The notes beneath the pieces were generated by a model. The model saw nothing but the letters and a program-made list of their open reading frames with translations, was not told the DNA's origin and ran no database searches. Shown in pieces: positions 42,844 through 54,379 of a stretch of DNA of 64,000 nucleotides. The stretch's first letter is position 1, and each line of letters begins with the position of its first letter. The position numbers and the translations under genes are program-made. The DNA is from Crocodylus rhombifer. Lineage: Eukaryota > Chordata > Crocodylia > Crocodylidae. The stretch lies in assembly GCA_038503035.1 (NCBI GenBank), contig JAVSML010001000.1, forward strand, positions 434,397 through 498,396. Direction: 5' to 3'.

Positions 42844-44351
42844 TTATTTCTTGTTACTCCGGGAGGCACTCAGGGGGAACAAGGTCTCTCCCAAACCCCA
42901 CTGGTCCACCCTAGTAAGTTTACAGATGGCCACCAGGTCCCCCCTCAGCCTTCTCTTGTGAAGGCTAAACAGGTCCCATAGTCTCTCCTCATAGGGTCTG
43001 CCCTGCTGTCCCCAGATCATGCGAGTGGCCCTTCCCTGGACCTTCTCGATGCTGTCCACATCCCTCCTGAAGTGCAGCGCCCAGAACTGGATGCAGTACT
43101 CTAGCTGTGGCCTGATTAGTGTCATATAGAGGGGGAGGATCACCTCCTTGGCCCTGCGTGAGATGCATCTGTGGATGCACAACAAGGTGTGGTTAGCCCT
43201 ACTGACTGGGTTCTTGCATTGTCGGCCTATGTTCATCTTGGAGTCAATAATGACTCCAAGATTTCTTTCTTCCACCATGCTTTCTAGAAGGGAGTTCCTC
43301 AACCTATAAGTATGCTGCTGGTTCCTACTGCCCAAATGCAGCACCCTGCACTTGTCAGTATTGAATCCCATCCTATTTTCATTTGCCCACTCCTGTAACC
43401 TGTCCAGGTCCTGCTGTAATCTGTCCTTCCCTTCTAGCATGCCCACCTCACCCCAAATCTTCATGTCATCTGTAAATTTAAACAAGCTGTTCTTCACACC
43501 ATCGTCCAAGTTGCTAATAAAGAAATTGAACAGAGCGGGCCCAACAACTGAGCCCTGGGGGACCCCACTGCCCACTTCCCTCCAGGTTGAAAAAGACCCA
43601 TCCACCACCACTCTCTGAATACGACCTCTCAGCCAATTTGCAGTCCATCTGACTGTGTAGGCATCAGTGCCACAGTCACCTAGCTTTTTAATGAGAATGG
43701 GGTGGGAGACAGTATCAAAGGCCTTCCTGAAGTCCAGAAAGACTACATCCATCACGACACCTCCGTCCAATGATTTTGTGACCTGATTGTAGAAGGCAAT
43801 CAGGTTGGTCTGACAGGACCTGCCCCTAACAAAACCATGCTGGTTGCCCTTGAGCCCATTGCCGCTGCTGGCCCATTACAGATGTGCTCCTTGATAATCT
43901 TCTCAAAGAGCTTCCCCAGGACTGAAGTAAGACTAATGGGCCTATAGTTGCCCAGGTCTTCCCTCTTCCCTTTTCTATAGATGGGGACCACATTGGCCCT
44001 CTTCCAGTCATTCAGCACCTATCCAGATCACCACAAGTGCTCATAAAGCCATGCCAGGGGCCCTGCGATAACCCCTGCCAATTCCCTCAACACCCTGGGG
44101 TGGACAGCATCTGGTCCTGCTGATTTGAACATGTCCAGCTCCTCCAGAAGTTCTCTAACCCAGTCCTCCCTGACCCCAGGATTGCCAGAGTTTCTCCTGA
44201 GTCCATCCTGAATCTCAGTAGGGTAGTCCCAGTCCCTGCACAAGAAAATAGAGAAGAAATTGTTAAAGAGGTCTGCTTTCTCCTCTGGTGAGACCACCAG
44301 ATTGCCAAGCACATCCTGCAGGGGCTCCACATTTCCTGGGGCCTTCTTCAT
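42844..44351 (-). pseudogene. CR1 ORF2 reverse transcriptase, broken in three frames
   Basis: Three successive frames. 44351-44028 has the pre-polymerase segment ('DWVRELLEELDMFKSAGPDAVHPRVLRELAG'). 44018-43800 has 'DWKRANVVPIYRKG' and 'NYRPISLTSVLGKLFEKII'. 43770-42844 (308 codons) has the core: 'FLDFRKAFDTVSHPIL' (motif A), '[16 protein letters not shown]' (motif B), 'FKFTDDMKIWGEV' (motif C; the usual Ala is Thr but both aspartates stay) and 'VILPLYMTLIRPQLEYCIQFW'. This last frame is the longest continuous polymerase in the window. Frame changes at about 43790 and 44020 prevent expression as one protein. Confidence 0.9.
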
Positions 44352-44765
44352 TCTCCCTATGTATTTAAAAAAGGACTTTTTGTTATCCTTGATGCTAGCC
44401 CTAGTTCTGTACCTGCCTTAGCTTTCCTAACAGCCCCCCTACAGATCCAAGTGGTGGAGGTATACTTCTCTTAGGTGATAACCCCTCCCTTCCACTGGGT
44501 GTATGCCTCCTTTTTGGTAATCAGGCATTCACGGATGCCCTTGGTGATCCAGGGCAGCTTTTGAGCACTCTTGCTCCCTTTGCTTCTCATTGGGATTGTC
44601 CTCTCATCTTGGGCACCCGGTTCCCCTACTCTCCAGGACCCTAGTGCCTCTCCCACTAATCTCCTCAACTCATTGAAGTTGGCCCTCTTAAGGTCTAAGG
44701 GTACTGCCTTGCTGCAGGCCCTCGACACCCTGCACTGGATGGTGAATTCCAGCAAGTGATGATCG

Positions 44766-45470
44766 CTATCGCCCAGGTGGTCGAGGACCTGGAGTCCTTA
44801 CTAGGTTGTCACCTGTGGCCAGGACCAGGTCCAGCAGGGCATTCCCCCTGGTAGGACTGTGCACCTCTTGGGTTAAGTGGAGGTCCTGTATCTTGGCCAG
44901 GAATCTCCGTGAATGGTCAGACCTGGCTGACTGCTTCTCCCAGTGGATGTTTGGGTAATTTAGATCACCCATGACAACTACATCCCTTGCCTTAAGGGCC
45001 TCTGCAAGCTGACCCAAGAATTCATGGTCCAGCTCCTCTTCTTGGTTGGGAGGTCTGTAGTAGACCCCCACTGTTAAGTCCCTTTCCCCATGACCCCCCT
45101 GTATCCTGACCCAGAGCACTTCAACCTGCCCGTCCTCTGACCCCATCCTGCTGGTTGAGGATGTGTATTGCTCTTCGATGTAGAGCACCACACCCCCGCC
45201 TTTCCTCCCTGTTCTATCCTGCTTGTATAGCCTATAGCCCCTAGTGTTGACCACCCAGTTGTGGGATGAATCCCACCAGGTTTCTGTGAGCCATGCTATG
45301 TCCGGATTTGAACTAGCTAGCCGGAGGGCTAGTTCCTCCTGCTTATTCCCCATACTACGAGCATTGTTATAGAGGCATTTAAGGTCTTGAATAGGTGCGT
45401 ATGCCGCATCCCAATTCTCAAGACTATCTGGATCCCTGCTGCTTACCTGGGTACTCCTTGTGTATGTCAC
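44766..45470 (-). pseudogene. CR1 ORF2 endonuclease domain, largely intact
   Basis: A 234-codon frame covering the whole apurinic-like endonuclease of CR1 ORF2. Visible in order: 'LKCLYNNARSMGNKQEEL' (Asn of motif 1), 'DIAWLTETWWDSSHNW' (catalytic Glu), 'GGVVLYIEEQYTS', 'VGVYYRPPNQEEELDHEFL' (YxRPP), 'VVMGDLNYPNIHWE' (GDxN), 'LLDLVLATGDNLV'. The final SDH motif lies after a frameshift near 44800, where the frame runs into 'RTPGPRPPGR' and stops. The upstream Met may not be the native start, because the frame begins about 45 bases after the ORF1 stop. Confidence 0.9.
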
Positions 45471-45515
45471 CTGTCCTCAAGTCCTCCTGTGGCCCCATCC
45501 AATGGCAAAGCTAGT

Positions 45516-46619
45516 TTAAAGCACGTTGCATGAGATCATCCAACCTGGAAGAGAAGACATGCTTGCCTTTAGGAGAAAGGTGTAGCCCAGCCCACCAATC
45601 AAGTCCCCTGCACGGAAGTATGGGTTGTTATCCAGGAACCTGAGGCCTGCCTGGCAGCACCAACTCCATAACCACCAGATGACCTCACCAACACAGGCCT
45701 CATGTCGCCATCCATGCCTACTCATCTGGGAAGTAAAGGAGAATACCACCTGTGCCCCCGTCTCCTCGAGCTTGGCTCCCAGGGCCTCGAAGTCCTTCAT
45801 GATGTGGTCTGGGTTGCCTCTGACTGCGTCATTTGTTCCCATGTGGATGAGAACCATGGTGTACTGGTCTGAGGGTTGAATGTAGGCTGGGATCCTCTCT
45901 GTGATGTCCTGAATCCAAGCCCCAGACATAAAGCAGACCTCTTGTGCCATGGGATCAGATCGGCAGATAGGACCTTCCACTCACCTTAAGATAGAGTCCT
46001 CGATGACGAGGACCCGGCGTTTCTTTCTCCTGATGTTCCCTCTCTGCACCATCTGTGTCATGTGTGGAGTGACATTGTCCCTGCTGGAGGCATCCCCTTC
46101 ATCCTTCTCCATCATGGCTGCCAGGGCTTCATACCTGTTCCTCAGTTGTACCTGGGGAGCCTCCACCACGCTAGCCTGAGCAGCCCTGGATCTGGTGGAT
46201 ACCTTCTGCCACTCCTGTGTTGAATATGTCTCCTGGGGGGACCATACTTTGGACTGGTCCTGCAGTGAACAGAAATATGAGTCAATTTCATCCTCTGTAG
46301 CCCTGATCCCATGCAGCCTGCTCACCTTAGCCTGGAGTTCCCGTACCTGCTTCTCCAAAGCCCTAAGCCGGGCACAGGCGGGACAGGCAAGGGAACCACC
46401 AGGCCCCACCCCTTCCACCAGCTTCTGGGACCCCATGGAGCCTCCCCCACAGACAGGGGGACAAGGGGATGCCAAACCTACCAGGAGCTCTGTCTGGGTG
46501 GAGGCCTCAGAAGAGCACATGGCAGGTGGCGCCGCCAGGTTGGGGCCCCTAGTAGCTGCTCTCAGCGTCCGTACCATGTCCGCAGAGCTGAGTCTACTAT
46601 TTTTGCTCATTGGAAGCAT
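45516..46619 (-). pseudogene. CR1 ORF1 (coiled-coil plus SGNH esterase), one frameshift
   Basis: ORF1 of CR1 encodes an RNA-binding protein with a C-terminal esterase-like domain. The first frame (46619-45981, 212 codons) has a CxxC-type pair ('ACPACARL'), a heptad-rich stretch ('LRALEKQVRELQAKVSRL'), the linker 'LRNRYEALA', and ends in 'RRKKRRVLVIEDSILR', the start of the esterase with its nucleophile Ser in 'DSILR'. The second frame (45980-45516) continues with 'PSDQYTMVLIHMGTNDAVRG', the GTND block of SGNH hydrolases. A small indel at about 45983 and a stop break the protein between these two blocks. Confidence 0.88.
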
Positions 46620-46880
46620 CCTTCCAGGCCGCTACCATGCACCTGCCTTACATGAATGCCAGCACAAACGCCGGCGCTCCCTTATAGAGTGCACGTGGCT
46701 CGGGAGCATGGCTCCTTGTCAGCTGAACTAAGAAGGATCCAAAAGGCTTCCCCTTCGGATCCGCCTCAGCTGTGCCAGCACCCTCTGCCCTACTTACCTT
46801 AGGGGGATCAGCTGCTGCTTCCCCCTCCTCTGCCACCACTGTTGATGGCTGCCTGCTGCCTCTGCTGCTGAGGTAAGGGG

Positions 46881-47424
46881 TCACACATGTGTAACAGGAT
46901 TTAGGTTACAAGCTACTTCTTTCCGAAAACAGCAACCACCTCATTGTCCTACATGCTTTCTAGCCTGTCACCCTCTTTCTGGCTGTACATATCTCCCTAT
47001 ATTGGCTGCTTAGGGGGCCATCTTCAAAAGGATAGTTGGAGAAGGTTGGAGAACATTTTTAATAATGTCTAACCTGTGGTGTGGTAGATAAAGTAGTACA
47101 ATGAGAAGCCAAAGTACTGCAGAATTAAAACCTCTCTAGGTGAGGTAGGGAACTAGAATCCAGGTCCTGCTTCCTGTGTAAATGTCATAACCACTTAACT
47201 ATTAGGGCTGAAACATGGGAGGGCCTGCCTCTCCCTGCTATACTTTTTCTAGTACTTGCACTCAAGTAGTGTGTATAGCTGTCTGACCAGTGCATAGCAT
47301 ACTACACATGCTAGTTTTACAAGTCCAAGCTGAAGGGAAATAGAATCATGGCCTGGACAAAAGTACAAAAATGCCACTTGTGGCCACTGATAGACATGGG
47401 GGTGGCGGGGGAAATGGTGTTTTA
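46881..47424. other. No gene recognised
   Basis: Unassigned spacer between the CR1 5' end and the foldback. Confidence 0.4.
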
Positions 47425-47625
47425 CTGGAAGAGGAGCTGTGTCAGTTTGACCTAGCTTACCCAGCATCTGTATAGACCACACATTTTAGGGGGGCTTTTT
47501 GGTGCTTTTATCTAATAGCTGATTCAATCACCTATTAGATAAAACCACCAAAAAGGCCCACTGAAGCGTGTGACCTATACAGACACTAGGCAAGCTGGGT
47601 CAAACCAATGCAGCTCTTCTTCTGG
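47425..47625. repeat. 200-bp foldback (near-perfect palindrome)
   Basis: Left arm from 'CTGGAAGAGGAGCTG' (47425) to 'TATCTAATAG' (47518) pairs with a right arm from 'CTATTAGATA' (47532) to 'CAGCTCTTCTTC' (47622) around a 13-base loop. Paired blocks include 'GTTTGACC...GCTTACCCAG' with 'CTGGGTCAAAC', 'CTGTATAG' with 'CTATACAG', and 'GGGGCTTTTTGGTG' with 'CACCAAAAAGGCCC'. Arms are about 95 bases with scattered mismatches and small indels. No coding capacity. It may be a whole foldback MITE; no clear target duplication seen. Confidence 0.8.
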
Positions 47626-48414
47626 ACATACACTCTGCATGACATGGGGGCAAGCTGAGCTGCAAATAATGTGCCTTTTGGGGGGTTTATCACATGTCAG
47701 CAGCCTGTCTCTCTAAAAATCTGTAGTTTAGATGCTCAAAGGGAAACTGGATTCTTCCTTATAACAATCTCCTCTTTTATAGTGACATCAGATTAAAGAG
47801 TTCTTAATAGGATGTTCCCAGGAAACTAACTTAGCTTAAATACAGGGAATGCCTTCTGCTAAGAAAAATATGGCTTGAATAAGGTGAATTTGGCTACTAA
47901 TATATAGTTAAGGACATTTAAAAGTATGACATCCTAAAATAAGGTAAAATGATACCATATTATATTATAATGCTGCAGTGCAGTGCAGTGCAATAACTAT
48001 ACAATACAATACAATGCTTTAATACAAAAAAAATGCAGATTAAGGATAATGAACTTGGAGTTAGGAACAATTAAATGTAGCTTTGTTTAAACATAGATGA
48101 AACAATGGAAGCTACCGCCAAAGACAATATGTTAAATTCTGCATGGAAGCTTAAGACATATAGCTTAAGGGCTCATGTACATGCCATGATTTTTGCTTTT
48201 AAAATCCATGGTGTGTACAGGTACCCTAAGGTGTTTCCCTGCAGACTGTAAATGCAATGGTTAAGTCATTGATTTGGTTGTAGCTGTCTTTCTGACATCA
48301 TGTGAAAGGAACAAGAAACCCAATAAATATGTCCCTGAAAGGAAGTGGGACATTTTGTAGACAGAATCCAGGCTGAAAAGACAGTCTTAGAAACCATAAG
48401 CAAGGAAGGTATTT
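47626..48414. other. Unassigned, with small tandem repeats
   Basis: Contains a short GCAGT run at about 47974-47992 and an ACAAT run at about 48000-48015. No gene seen. Confidence 0.5.
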
Positions 48415-49340
48415 CATAGAATCATAGAAAATTAGGTTTGGAGGGGAGCTCAGCAGCTTGTGTAGTCTAACCCCTTGCTCAAAGCAGGACCATCACCAAT
48501 TATATCATCCCAGGCAAGGCTTTGTCTAGCTGGTTTTAAAAACCTCCAAGGGTGGAGATTCCATGAATTCTATAACCTCTCTGGGTAACCTGTTCCACTG
48601 TTTTAATACCCTCCTTGTGAGAGAGCTTTTTCTCATATCTAACCTAAGCTTCCCTTGCTGCAACTTGAGACCATTGCTCCTTGTTCTGTTATCTGTCACC
48701 CTGAGACCAGTCTATCTCCATCCTCTTTGGAACCACCTTTCAGGTAGCTGAAGGCTGCTATCAAATCCCTCCTCAGTCTTCTCTTCTGCAGACTAAATAA
48801 GCCCAGTTCCCTCAGCCTTTCCTCTGAAGTCATGTGTCCCAGACCCCACACCATTTCCATTGCCCTCTGCTAGATTCTCTCCAATTTGTTCACATCCTTT
48901 CAATAGTGGGGGGGGGGTCCAAAAACTGGATACATTACTCCAGATGTGGCCTCAGTAGAGCCAAGTAGAGGAAAAGAATCACTTCCTTCAATCTGCTGGC
49001 AATGATCCTACTAATGAAGCCCAGTATGCTGTTAGCTTTCTTGGCAACAAGAGAATACTGTTGTCTCATATGCAGCTTACTGTCCACTGCAACTCCCAGG
49101 TAATTTGCTTTAGAGCTGTTGCTTACCCTTTTGGCCTCCGGACTGTACTCATGCATGGGATTGTTCCATCTTAAGTGCAGGGCTTTGCCCTCCCAGCAGA
49201 TGTTGGAATGCTTGAAGTCACCAATGAGAACCAGAGTCTGTGACTGGGAAGCTTCTGCCAGCTGTTTAAAGAAAGCCTCATCCACCTTGTCCTCCTGGTC
49301 TGGTGGTCACACTTCTACCACAACATCACCCTCATTGCTC
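48415..49340 (-). mobile_element. CR1 LINE with internal deletion, about 0.9 kb
   Basis: Minus-strand CR1 with a good 3' end at 48415 ('TTCATAGAATCATAGAAAATTAGG') and the 'GTCTAACCCCTTGC' group wording. After the C-terminal region the sequence jumps at about 49190 straight into the endonuclease domain and breaks off near 49340. The polymerase core and linker, about 1.5 kb in a complete copy, are missing. Confidence 0.9.
48935..49285 (-). pseudogene. CR1 ORF2 fragment: endonuclease fused in frame to post-polymerase region
   Basis: A 116-codon frame. Its first 33 codons are endonuclease ('QTLVLIGDFKHSNICWEG', the GDxN block). At the next codon it passes into the region after the polymerase ('ALHLRWNNPMHEYSPEA', 'LGVAVDSKLHMRQQYSLVAKKANSILGFISR'). 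The join keeps the reading frame, and the frame stays open until the 'LRPHLE' segment. Motifs A, B and C are absent, so it could not polymerise. Confidence 0.85.
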
Positions 49341-49714
49341 TTTGATGATTTCTTACTCTTTGATGGCTTATGTATTTATAGGGGAAAATAATTTGGTATA
49401 TATAAACCTTGTAAATAAACAGAATTGCACAAAGCACCTGAAACAATTACATTCTCTGCCTAATAGAAATATTCTGGCAAAGACCAAATTATTGACTAAC
49501 CATATGGACCCAGGTCTGTCTTCATATTTTAATTTTTATACTTGGCCTGTATTACAGATCCAACTGAGCATGAAAATTCAAGGCAACGCTGATAATTGTG
49601 CCTGAATTGTATAACTTCTTGCCTGAAATTGTAAAACATATTTGGAGAAACTACGTATTTTGCACGCAGGCATATAAGTTCTGTGCTGATTCTGGCTTCG
49701 AGTCAATCTGACCT
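49341..49714. other. No feature recognised
   Basis: AT-rich spacer between two CR1 fragments of opposite orientation. Confidence 0.45.
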
Positions 49715-49995
49715 CAGTCCCTGGAACAGTGCTCTGCATGGCTGTGCGGATGGTGTCACCATCAGGGCTTTGGCTTCTTTGGCCATGGGACGTTAATCCA
49801 AGAAGGACTGTTAAGAAGAGAAGGGATCCACCTAACTAAGAGACGGAAGAGCATCTTCACATACAGGCTTAATAACTTAGTGAGGGGGGATTTAAAATAG
49901 GTTCTCTAGGATATAGAGACCAAAGCCCTTAGCTAAGTGGGGAGGTGGGGACCTGGAGGAAGCACAAACAGGAGTGGGCAACAGGGGAGGTGAAT
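49715..49995 (+). repeat. CR1 LINE, ORF1 C-terminal fragment
   Basis: The plus strand carries a decayed copy of the end of CR1 ORF1 and the spacer to ORF2: words corresponding to 'HGCADGVT..GLWLLWPWD', 'CCAAGAAGGACTGTTAAGAAG', 'AAGAGCATCTTCACATACAGGC' and 'GCAACAGGGGAGG'. The same words occur in order at 51040-51310. It lacks any 3' end, so it is a detached internal fragment. Confidence 0.75.
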
Positions 49996-50499
49996 AGTAA
50001 CTGTGTAATAAAAATAATTTTGTTTAAAGGCAAAATTCAGGTTTTAATCATAGTAAGCCAAAGATTAATTGGGCCCTATTTTCCAAACTGCTTGGTCCAA
50101 ACATTTCCTAATTCTATAAAAAATGTCCACTTTTGGATTGAAACCTTATGTGACAAGTCTCAGTCTAAACATTTTCAGTTTCTTATTATAAACCTCTGAA
50201 AACAGAGAAAAACAATAGCAGTGCTGGCAGCACCCAGCATGATGCTATAACTCATTTCACAGTGACTGGGAACTCATCTGCACATAATTCCTATTAACAT
50301 TAATTCGGAGAGACACATACAAATTCTTCTGCACAAAGATTAAGTCCTACTTTTTAATGTGGACATAACTTCAGTTAACCATGTAATGCATGAAAAAGTT
50401 ATGACTATATGAATAGTCACACCTGAACGCTGAAGACATTAAGGCATGCCAGCCCAGTTCCTGCTGGGGCTCAGCCTGAAAGAACTGCAACCAGTTTTT
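49996..50499. other. No feature recognised
   Basis: AT-rich spacer. Confidence 0.4.
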
Positions 50500-51567
50500 T
50501 ACCTTTGGGTATTAAGAAGGAAGAAGACATGGACTCCCTCGCAGGTGGAAATTGTAAACTTGTAAACTCAAGTAGTAATCAGTCTTCATCTCCACCTGCT
50601 TTGGTTTGCCTAGAGAACAGCTATGGAGCCCTAGCAACAGAGGAGGAGCACGTTCTGTTGGTGAAAAAGGGGCACAGGCCAGGCATCCCCAAGGTTGGAA
50701 GTATCGAGACCACAGCCACAAAGAAGAAGTAATGGGTGGTGTTGGTAGTTGGAGACTCCCTTCTGCAGAGGACAGAGGCATCCATTTGCTGGTCTGACCT
50801 GTTGTCTCAGGAGGTCTGCTGCTTGCCTGGACCCCACATCTGAATTGTCACAAAAGGATTATCAAGACCCATCCAACCATCTGAATACTACCCTGTGTTG
50901 CTCATCCCTGTGATACAGTTAGGGGGAACCCTGAGCAGATCACAAATTACTGCAGGGCTCTGGATGCAAAGGGTCAGGGGATCAGGTGGTGTTCTTAATT
51001 ATTCTGGTCAAGGGAAGGGCACAGGAAGAAGCAGACACATCCTTCACATCAATGCATGGCTGCACAGGTGGTGTTGCCAGCAGGGTTGTGGCTTCTTTGA
51101 CCATGCTATGTTGTTTCAAGATTGTTAAGAAGAGACAGGATACTGATGAAGAGATGGAAAAGCATCTTCACAGACAGGCTTATTAACTTAGTGAGGAGGC
51201 TTTACATTAGGTTCACTGGGGGATAGAGATGAAAGCCCTGAGGTAAGCAGGAAAGAAGATGACCTGGAGAAAACACAGGCAGGAGGGGGCAACAGGGGAG
51301 GCCTTCTCATTCTTCATGAGAAAGAAGAGCAAATCAGCTAGTTACCTCAGGTATCTGTACAGAAATGCATGGAGCTTGGGAAACAAGCAGGGCAAAGTGG
51401 AAATCCTCATATAGTCATGTAACTATGATGTGACTGGTATACCAGAGACTTTGTGGGATAGCTTGTTTGACTGGAGTACTGCCATGGATGGGTATACACT
51501 TCAGGAAGGACAGGCAAGGCAGAAGAGGAATAGCAGTTTCACTTTATGTAAAAGAGTTGTATGATTG
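50500..51567 (+). mobile_element. CR1 LINE (outer copy), 5' part before nested insertion
   Basis: Plus-strand CR1 with a decayed ORF1 (50505-51130; 'LENSYGALATEEE', a GDSLL-type nucleophile block near 50750, 'NAWLHRWCCQQGCGFFDHA' near 51050-51110) and the start of ORF2 endonuclease (51340-51560, ending 'LYVKELYD'). At 51567 it is interrupted by another CR1 and resumes at 54719. Stops are frequent. It belongs to the 'GTCCAACCCC' 3'-end group. Confidence 0.85.
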
Positions 51568-52147
51568 AGGTGCCAGGATGCCTGTTTCAGGGTAGTCAAG
51601 CAGCAGCTCCAGAAATAGTATCTTTGGGAGGGTTTTGGATTCTACAGCCACTAATCAGCACTTCCAGGGAGGAGACTTCTTGGGATGGGACAATCTTCAT
51701 CTCTCCCCTGAAGGTAAGCGTCTGTTCTCCTACAGGTTGGCTGATCTCCTCTGAAGAGCTTTAAACTAGGTTTGATGGGGGATGGGGAACCAGTGGTCAA
51801 GGAGAACCCAGCGTTCATGAGCAACAAACAAGGCACTGGATCAAACCAGGTAAGCTCCAAGGGGCACACTAAACATCAAGCAAAGGGGCACCAAGGGCAC
51901 CCATTGAGGGGCTAAAGTGTGTTTACACAAATTCCAGGAGTATGGGGAATAAATAGGAGGAGCTCTCAAACTTACTTGCTAGCACCCAGTAAGACCCGGT
52001 CAGATTACTGGAAACATGGTGGGATTCTACTCATGACTGGGTGGTAGTCATTGAGGGGTACAGGTTGTATAGGTGAGACAAAGTGGGGAAAAAGGCGGGG
52101 GTGTAGCTCTCTAAGTTAAGGAGCAGTACACATCTTTCATCATCAAG

Positions 52148-52576
52148 GTGGGGGTAGAGGAGGGGAATACTGAGGCATTGTGGGTTAGTGTCCAGGGGGG
52201 TCCAGGGAAAAAGGACTTGATAGTGGGGGTCTACTATAGACCTCATCAGGATGATGAGCTAGAGCTGCTATTCTCTAGGCAGCTCTCAGAGGCCGTTAAG
52301 GTGAAAGTGGTCATGGGGGACCCAGATATCTGGTGGGAGGAGCAGACGGCCAAATCAAACTACTCACATAGGTTCTTAAACTGCATGCAGGACCTCCACC
52401 TAAACCAGGAGGTGTCCAGTCCCACCAGGGGTAATTCCTTGCTAAACGTGGTCTTAGCAACTGGGGGTGATCTCGTAGGTAACCTGCGAGTACACAGAAC
52501 CATGGGAGACAGTGACCATCGTTTGGTCAAATTCATGATCCAGCAAAAGGGTGGGACAAATAACCAGCGAGGCTAA
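52148..52576 (+). pseudogene. CR1 ORF2 endonuclease segment, inner copy
   Basis: A 142-codon frame starting within the domain: 'ALWVSVQGGPGKKDLIVGVYYRPHQDDELE' (YxRP block), 'VVMGDPDIWWEEQ' (the GDxN block has lost Asn, replaced around Pro-Asp after a small deletion), 'LHLNQEVSSPTRGNSLLNVVLATGGDLVG' and 'MGDSDHRLVKF' (the SDH motif, kept). The upstream part with 'TRETWW' is present but full of stops. The missing metal-binding Asn and the upstream damage make it inactive. Confidence 0.85.
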
Positions 52577-53091
52577 AGTGTTAGACTTCAGAAGGGCCAA
52601 TTTTCATAAGCTTAGAAGGCTAGTTAGTGCGGTGGCTGAACTCCAGCGCATCAAACAAATGGGGGTCCAGAAGAGTTGGCAGTTTCTCAAGGGAGTGATC
52701 CTTGAGGCACAAAAGGAGACTGTCCCATTCACAGGAAAGGGGGCAAGGGGACAAAAAGTCCCTCTTGGCTGAACAGGGAACTCCAGAAAAGACTGAGGGC
52801 AAAGATAGAGGTTTATAGGCAGTGGAAGCAGGGGGCAGCCACCAAGGAGGAGTATACCTTCCTGGCGCACTATTGCAGGGAATCAGTTAGGCAGGCCAAG
52901 ACAGGACTGAAGCTTAGGTTGGCTACTGTAGTCAAGGACAATAAAAAGTCCTTCTACAGATACATAGCGAGCAAAAGGAAGGCACCGAGTAGCACAAGGC
53001 TCCTGCAGGACAAATCAGGGCAGTTGGTGACAGACGAAAGGAAAAAAGCAGAGCTCTTCAATGAGTTCTTTGCTTCAGTATTCCTAAGTAC

Positions 53092-54379
53092 TTGCCAAGA
53101 CAATTCACCCAACTTGAACATAGATGTTTGGGAGGCACAAGACTGCCAACAGTTAGTACTGACTTAGTGAAGGAGGACTTGGAGAGGCTGGATGGGTACA
53201 AGTCAGTCGGCCTGGATGACCTCAATCCATGGGTGTTAAAGGAATTGGCCAGTGTCATATCTGAGCCATTGGCAGAATTATTAAAACACTCATGGTGCTC
53301 TGGCCAGGTCCCTGAGGACTGGAAAAGGGCAAACGTGGTACCCATTTTTAAGAAGGGGAGGAGGGATGAGCTGGGTAACTTTACGCCAGTCAGTCTTACC
53401 TCTGTCCTCAGGAAAACATTAGAAAAATCATTTAAAAAGTGCATTTGTGAAGGCCCAGCAGGGGAAATGATGCTGAAGGGAAATCAGCATGGGTTCATCA
53501 TGGGTAGATCCTTCCTGACAAACCTTATACCCTTTTACAACCAGGTCACACATTGCCTAGATGCAGGATCTGAGGCAGATGTCATCTACCTGGACTTTAA
53601 GAAGGCCTTCAACACAGTTTAACATCCTATTCTCATAAGAAACCTAGCAAGCTGTGGAGTGGATGCTTATATAGTCAGGTAGGTGGCCAACTGGCTTAGG
53701 GACCGCACCCAGAGAGTGGTGGTGGATGAGCCGTTTTAGGAGGAGGTGGCAGTGGTGTCCCACAGGGTTCAGTCTTTGGACTGGTGCTATTTAATATCTT
53801 CATCAGCAATTTAGACAAGGGTGTGGAGAACACCCTGTCAAGCTCACAACTGACACCAAGTTACAGTACATAGTTAACACACTGGAGGGCAGGGAGCAGA
53901 TACAGGCTAATCTGAACAGGTTGGATCAATGGGCAGAATGCAACAGGATGCAATTTAACCAAGACAAATACAAGGTACTCCACCTACAGAGGAGGAATCA
54001 CCAGCATACCTATAGGTTGGGGGATGACCTCCTCAGCAGCACAGAGGCTGAAAGGGATCTTGGAGTCATAGCTGACTCCAAGATGAACATGAGCCAGCAG
54101 TGTAATGAAGCCATCAACAAAGCCAATCACACCTTGTTGTGCATTAGTAGATGTATGACCAACAGATCGAGGGAGGTGATGCTCCCCCTCTATGCAGCAT
54201 TAGTCAGGCCACAGTTGGAGTACCATGTCCAGTTTTGGGCACTGCACTTCAAGAGGGATGTGGAGAATCTGGAGAGGCTTCAGAGGAGGGCCACTCATAT
54301 GATTAGTAGCCTCTGTGCAAGACCCTACGAGGCAAGGTTGAGGGATCTGGATCTCTTCAGCCTTCAAAAGAGAAGGTGA
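53092..54379 (+). pseudogene. CR1 ORF2 reverse transcriptase and C-terminal part, inner copy
   Basis: 53092-53622 has 'DLVKEDLERLDGYKSVGLDDLNPWVLKELASV', 'DWKRANVVPIFKKGRRDELGNFTPVSLTSVLRK' and ends at 'YLDFKKAFNTV' (motif A with the second Asp changed to Asn) followed by a stop. Motif B ('VPQGS') and motif C are in a region with frame changes (53740-53870; 'TTDTKL' in place of FADDTKL). 53921-54379 has the downstream region ('WAECNRMQFNQDKYKVLHLQ', 'VMLPLYAALVRPQLEYHVQFW'). Multiple catalytic positions are lost. Confidence 0.88.

Larger units (their letters stand above)
42597..46880 (-). mobile_element. CR1 LINE, nearly full length (about 4.3 kb)
   Basis: Minus-strand CR1 with all the usual parts: GC-rich 5' untranslated region (about 46620-46880), ORF1 (46619-45516), ORF2 endonuclease (45470-44766), linker, reverse transcriptase and C-terminal domain (to 42615), then the 3' end with 'TTCATAGATG' repeats at 42597. 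CR1 copies are usually 5' truncated to a few hundred bases, so a 4.3-kb copy is rare. Frameshifts and stops in ORF1, after the endonuclease and in the polymerase show it is dead. The start at about 46880 is where CR1-like GC-rich sequence gives way to ordinary DNA. Confidence 0.9.

Noticed and set aside
46195..46731. 178-codon plus-strand frame
   Set aside because: Antisense shadow of CR1 ORF1, which has family motifs on the minus strand.
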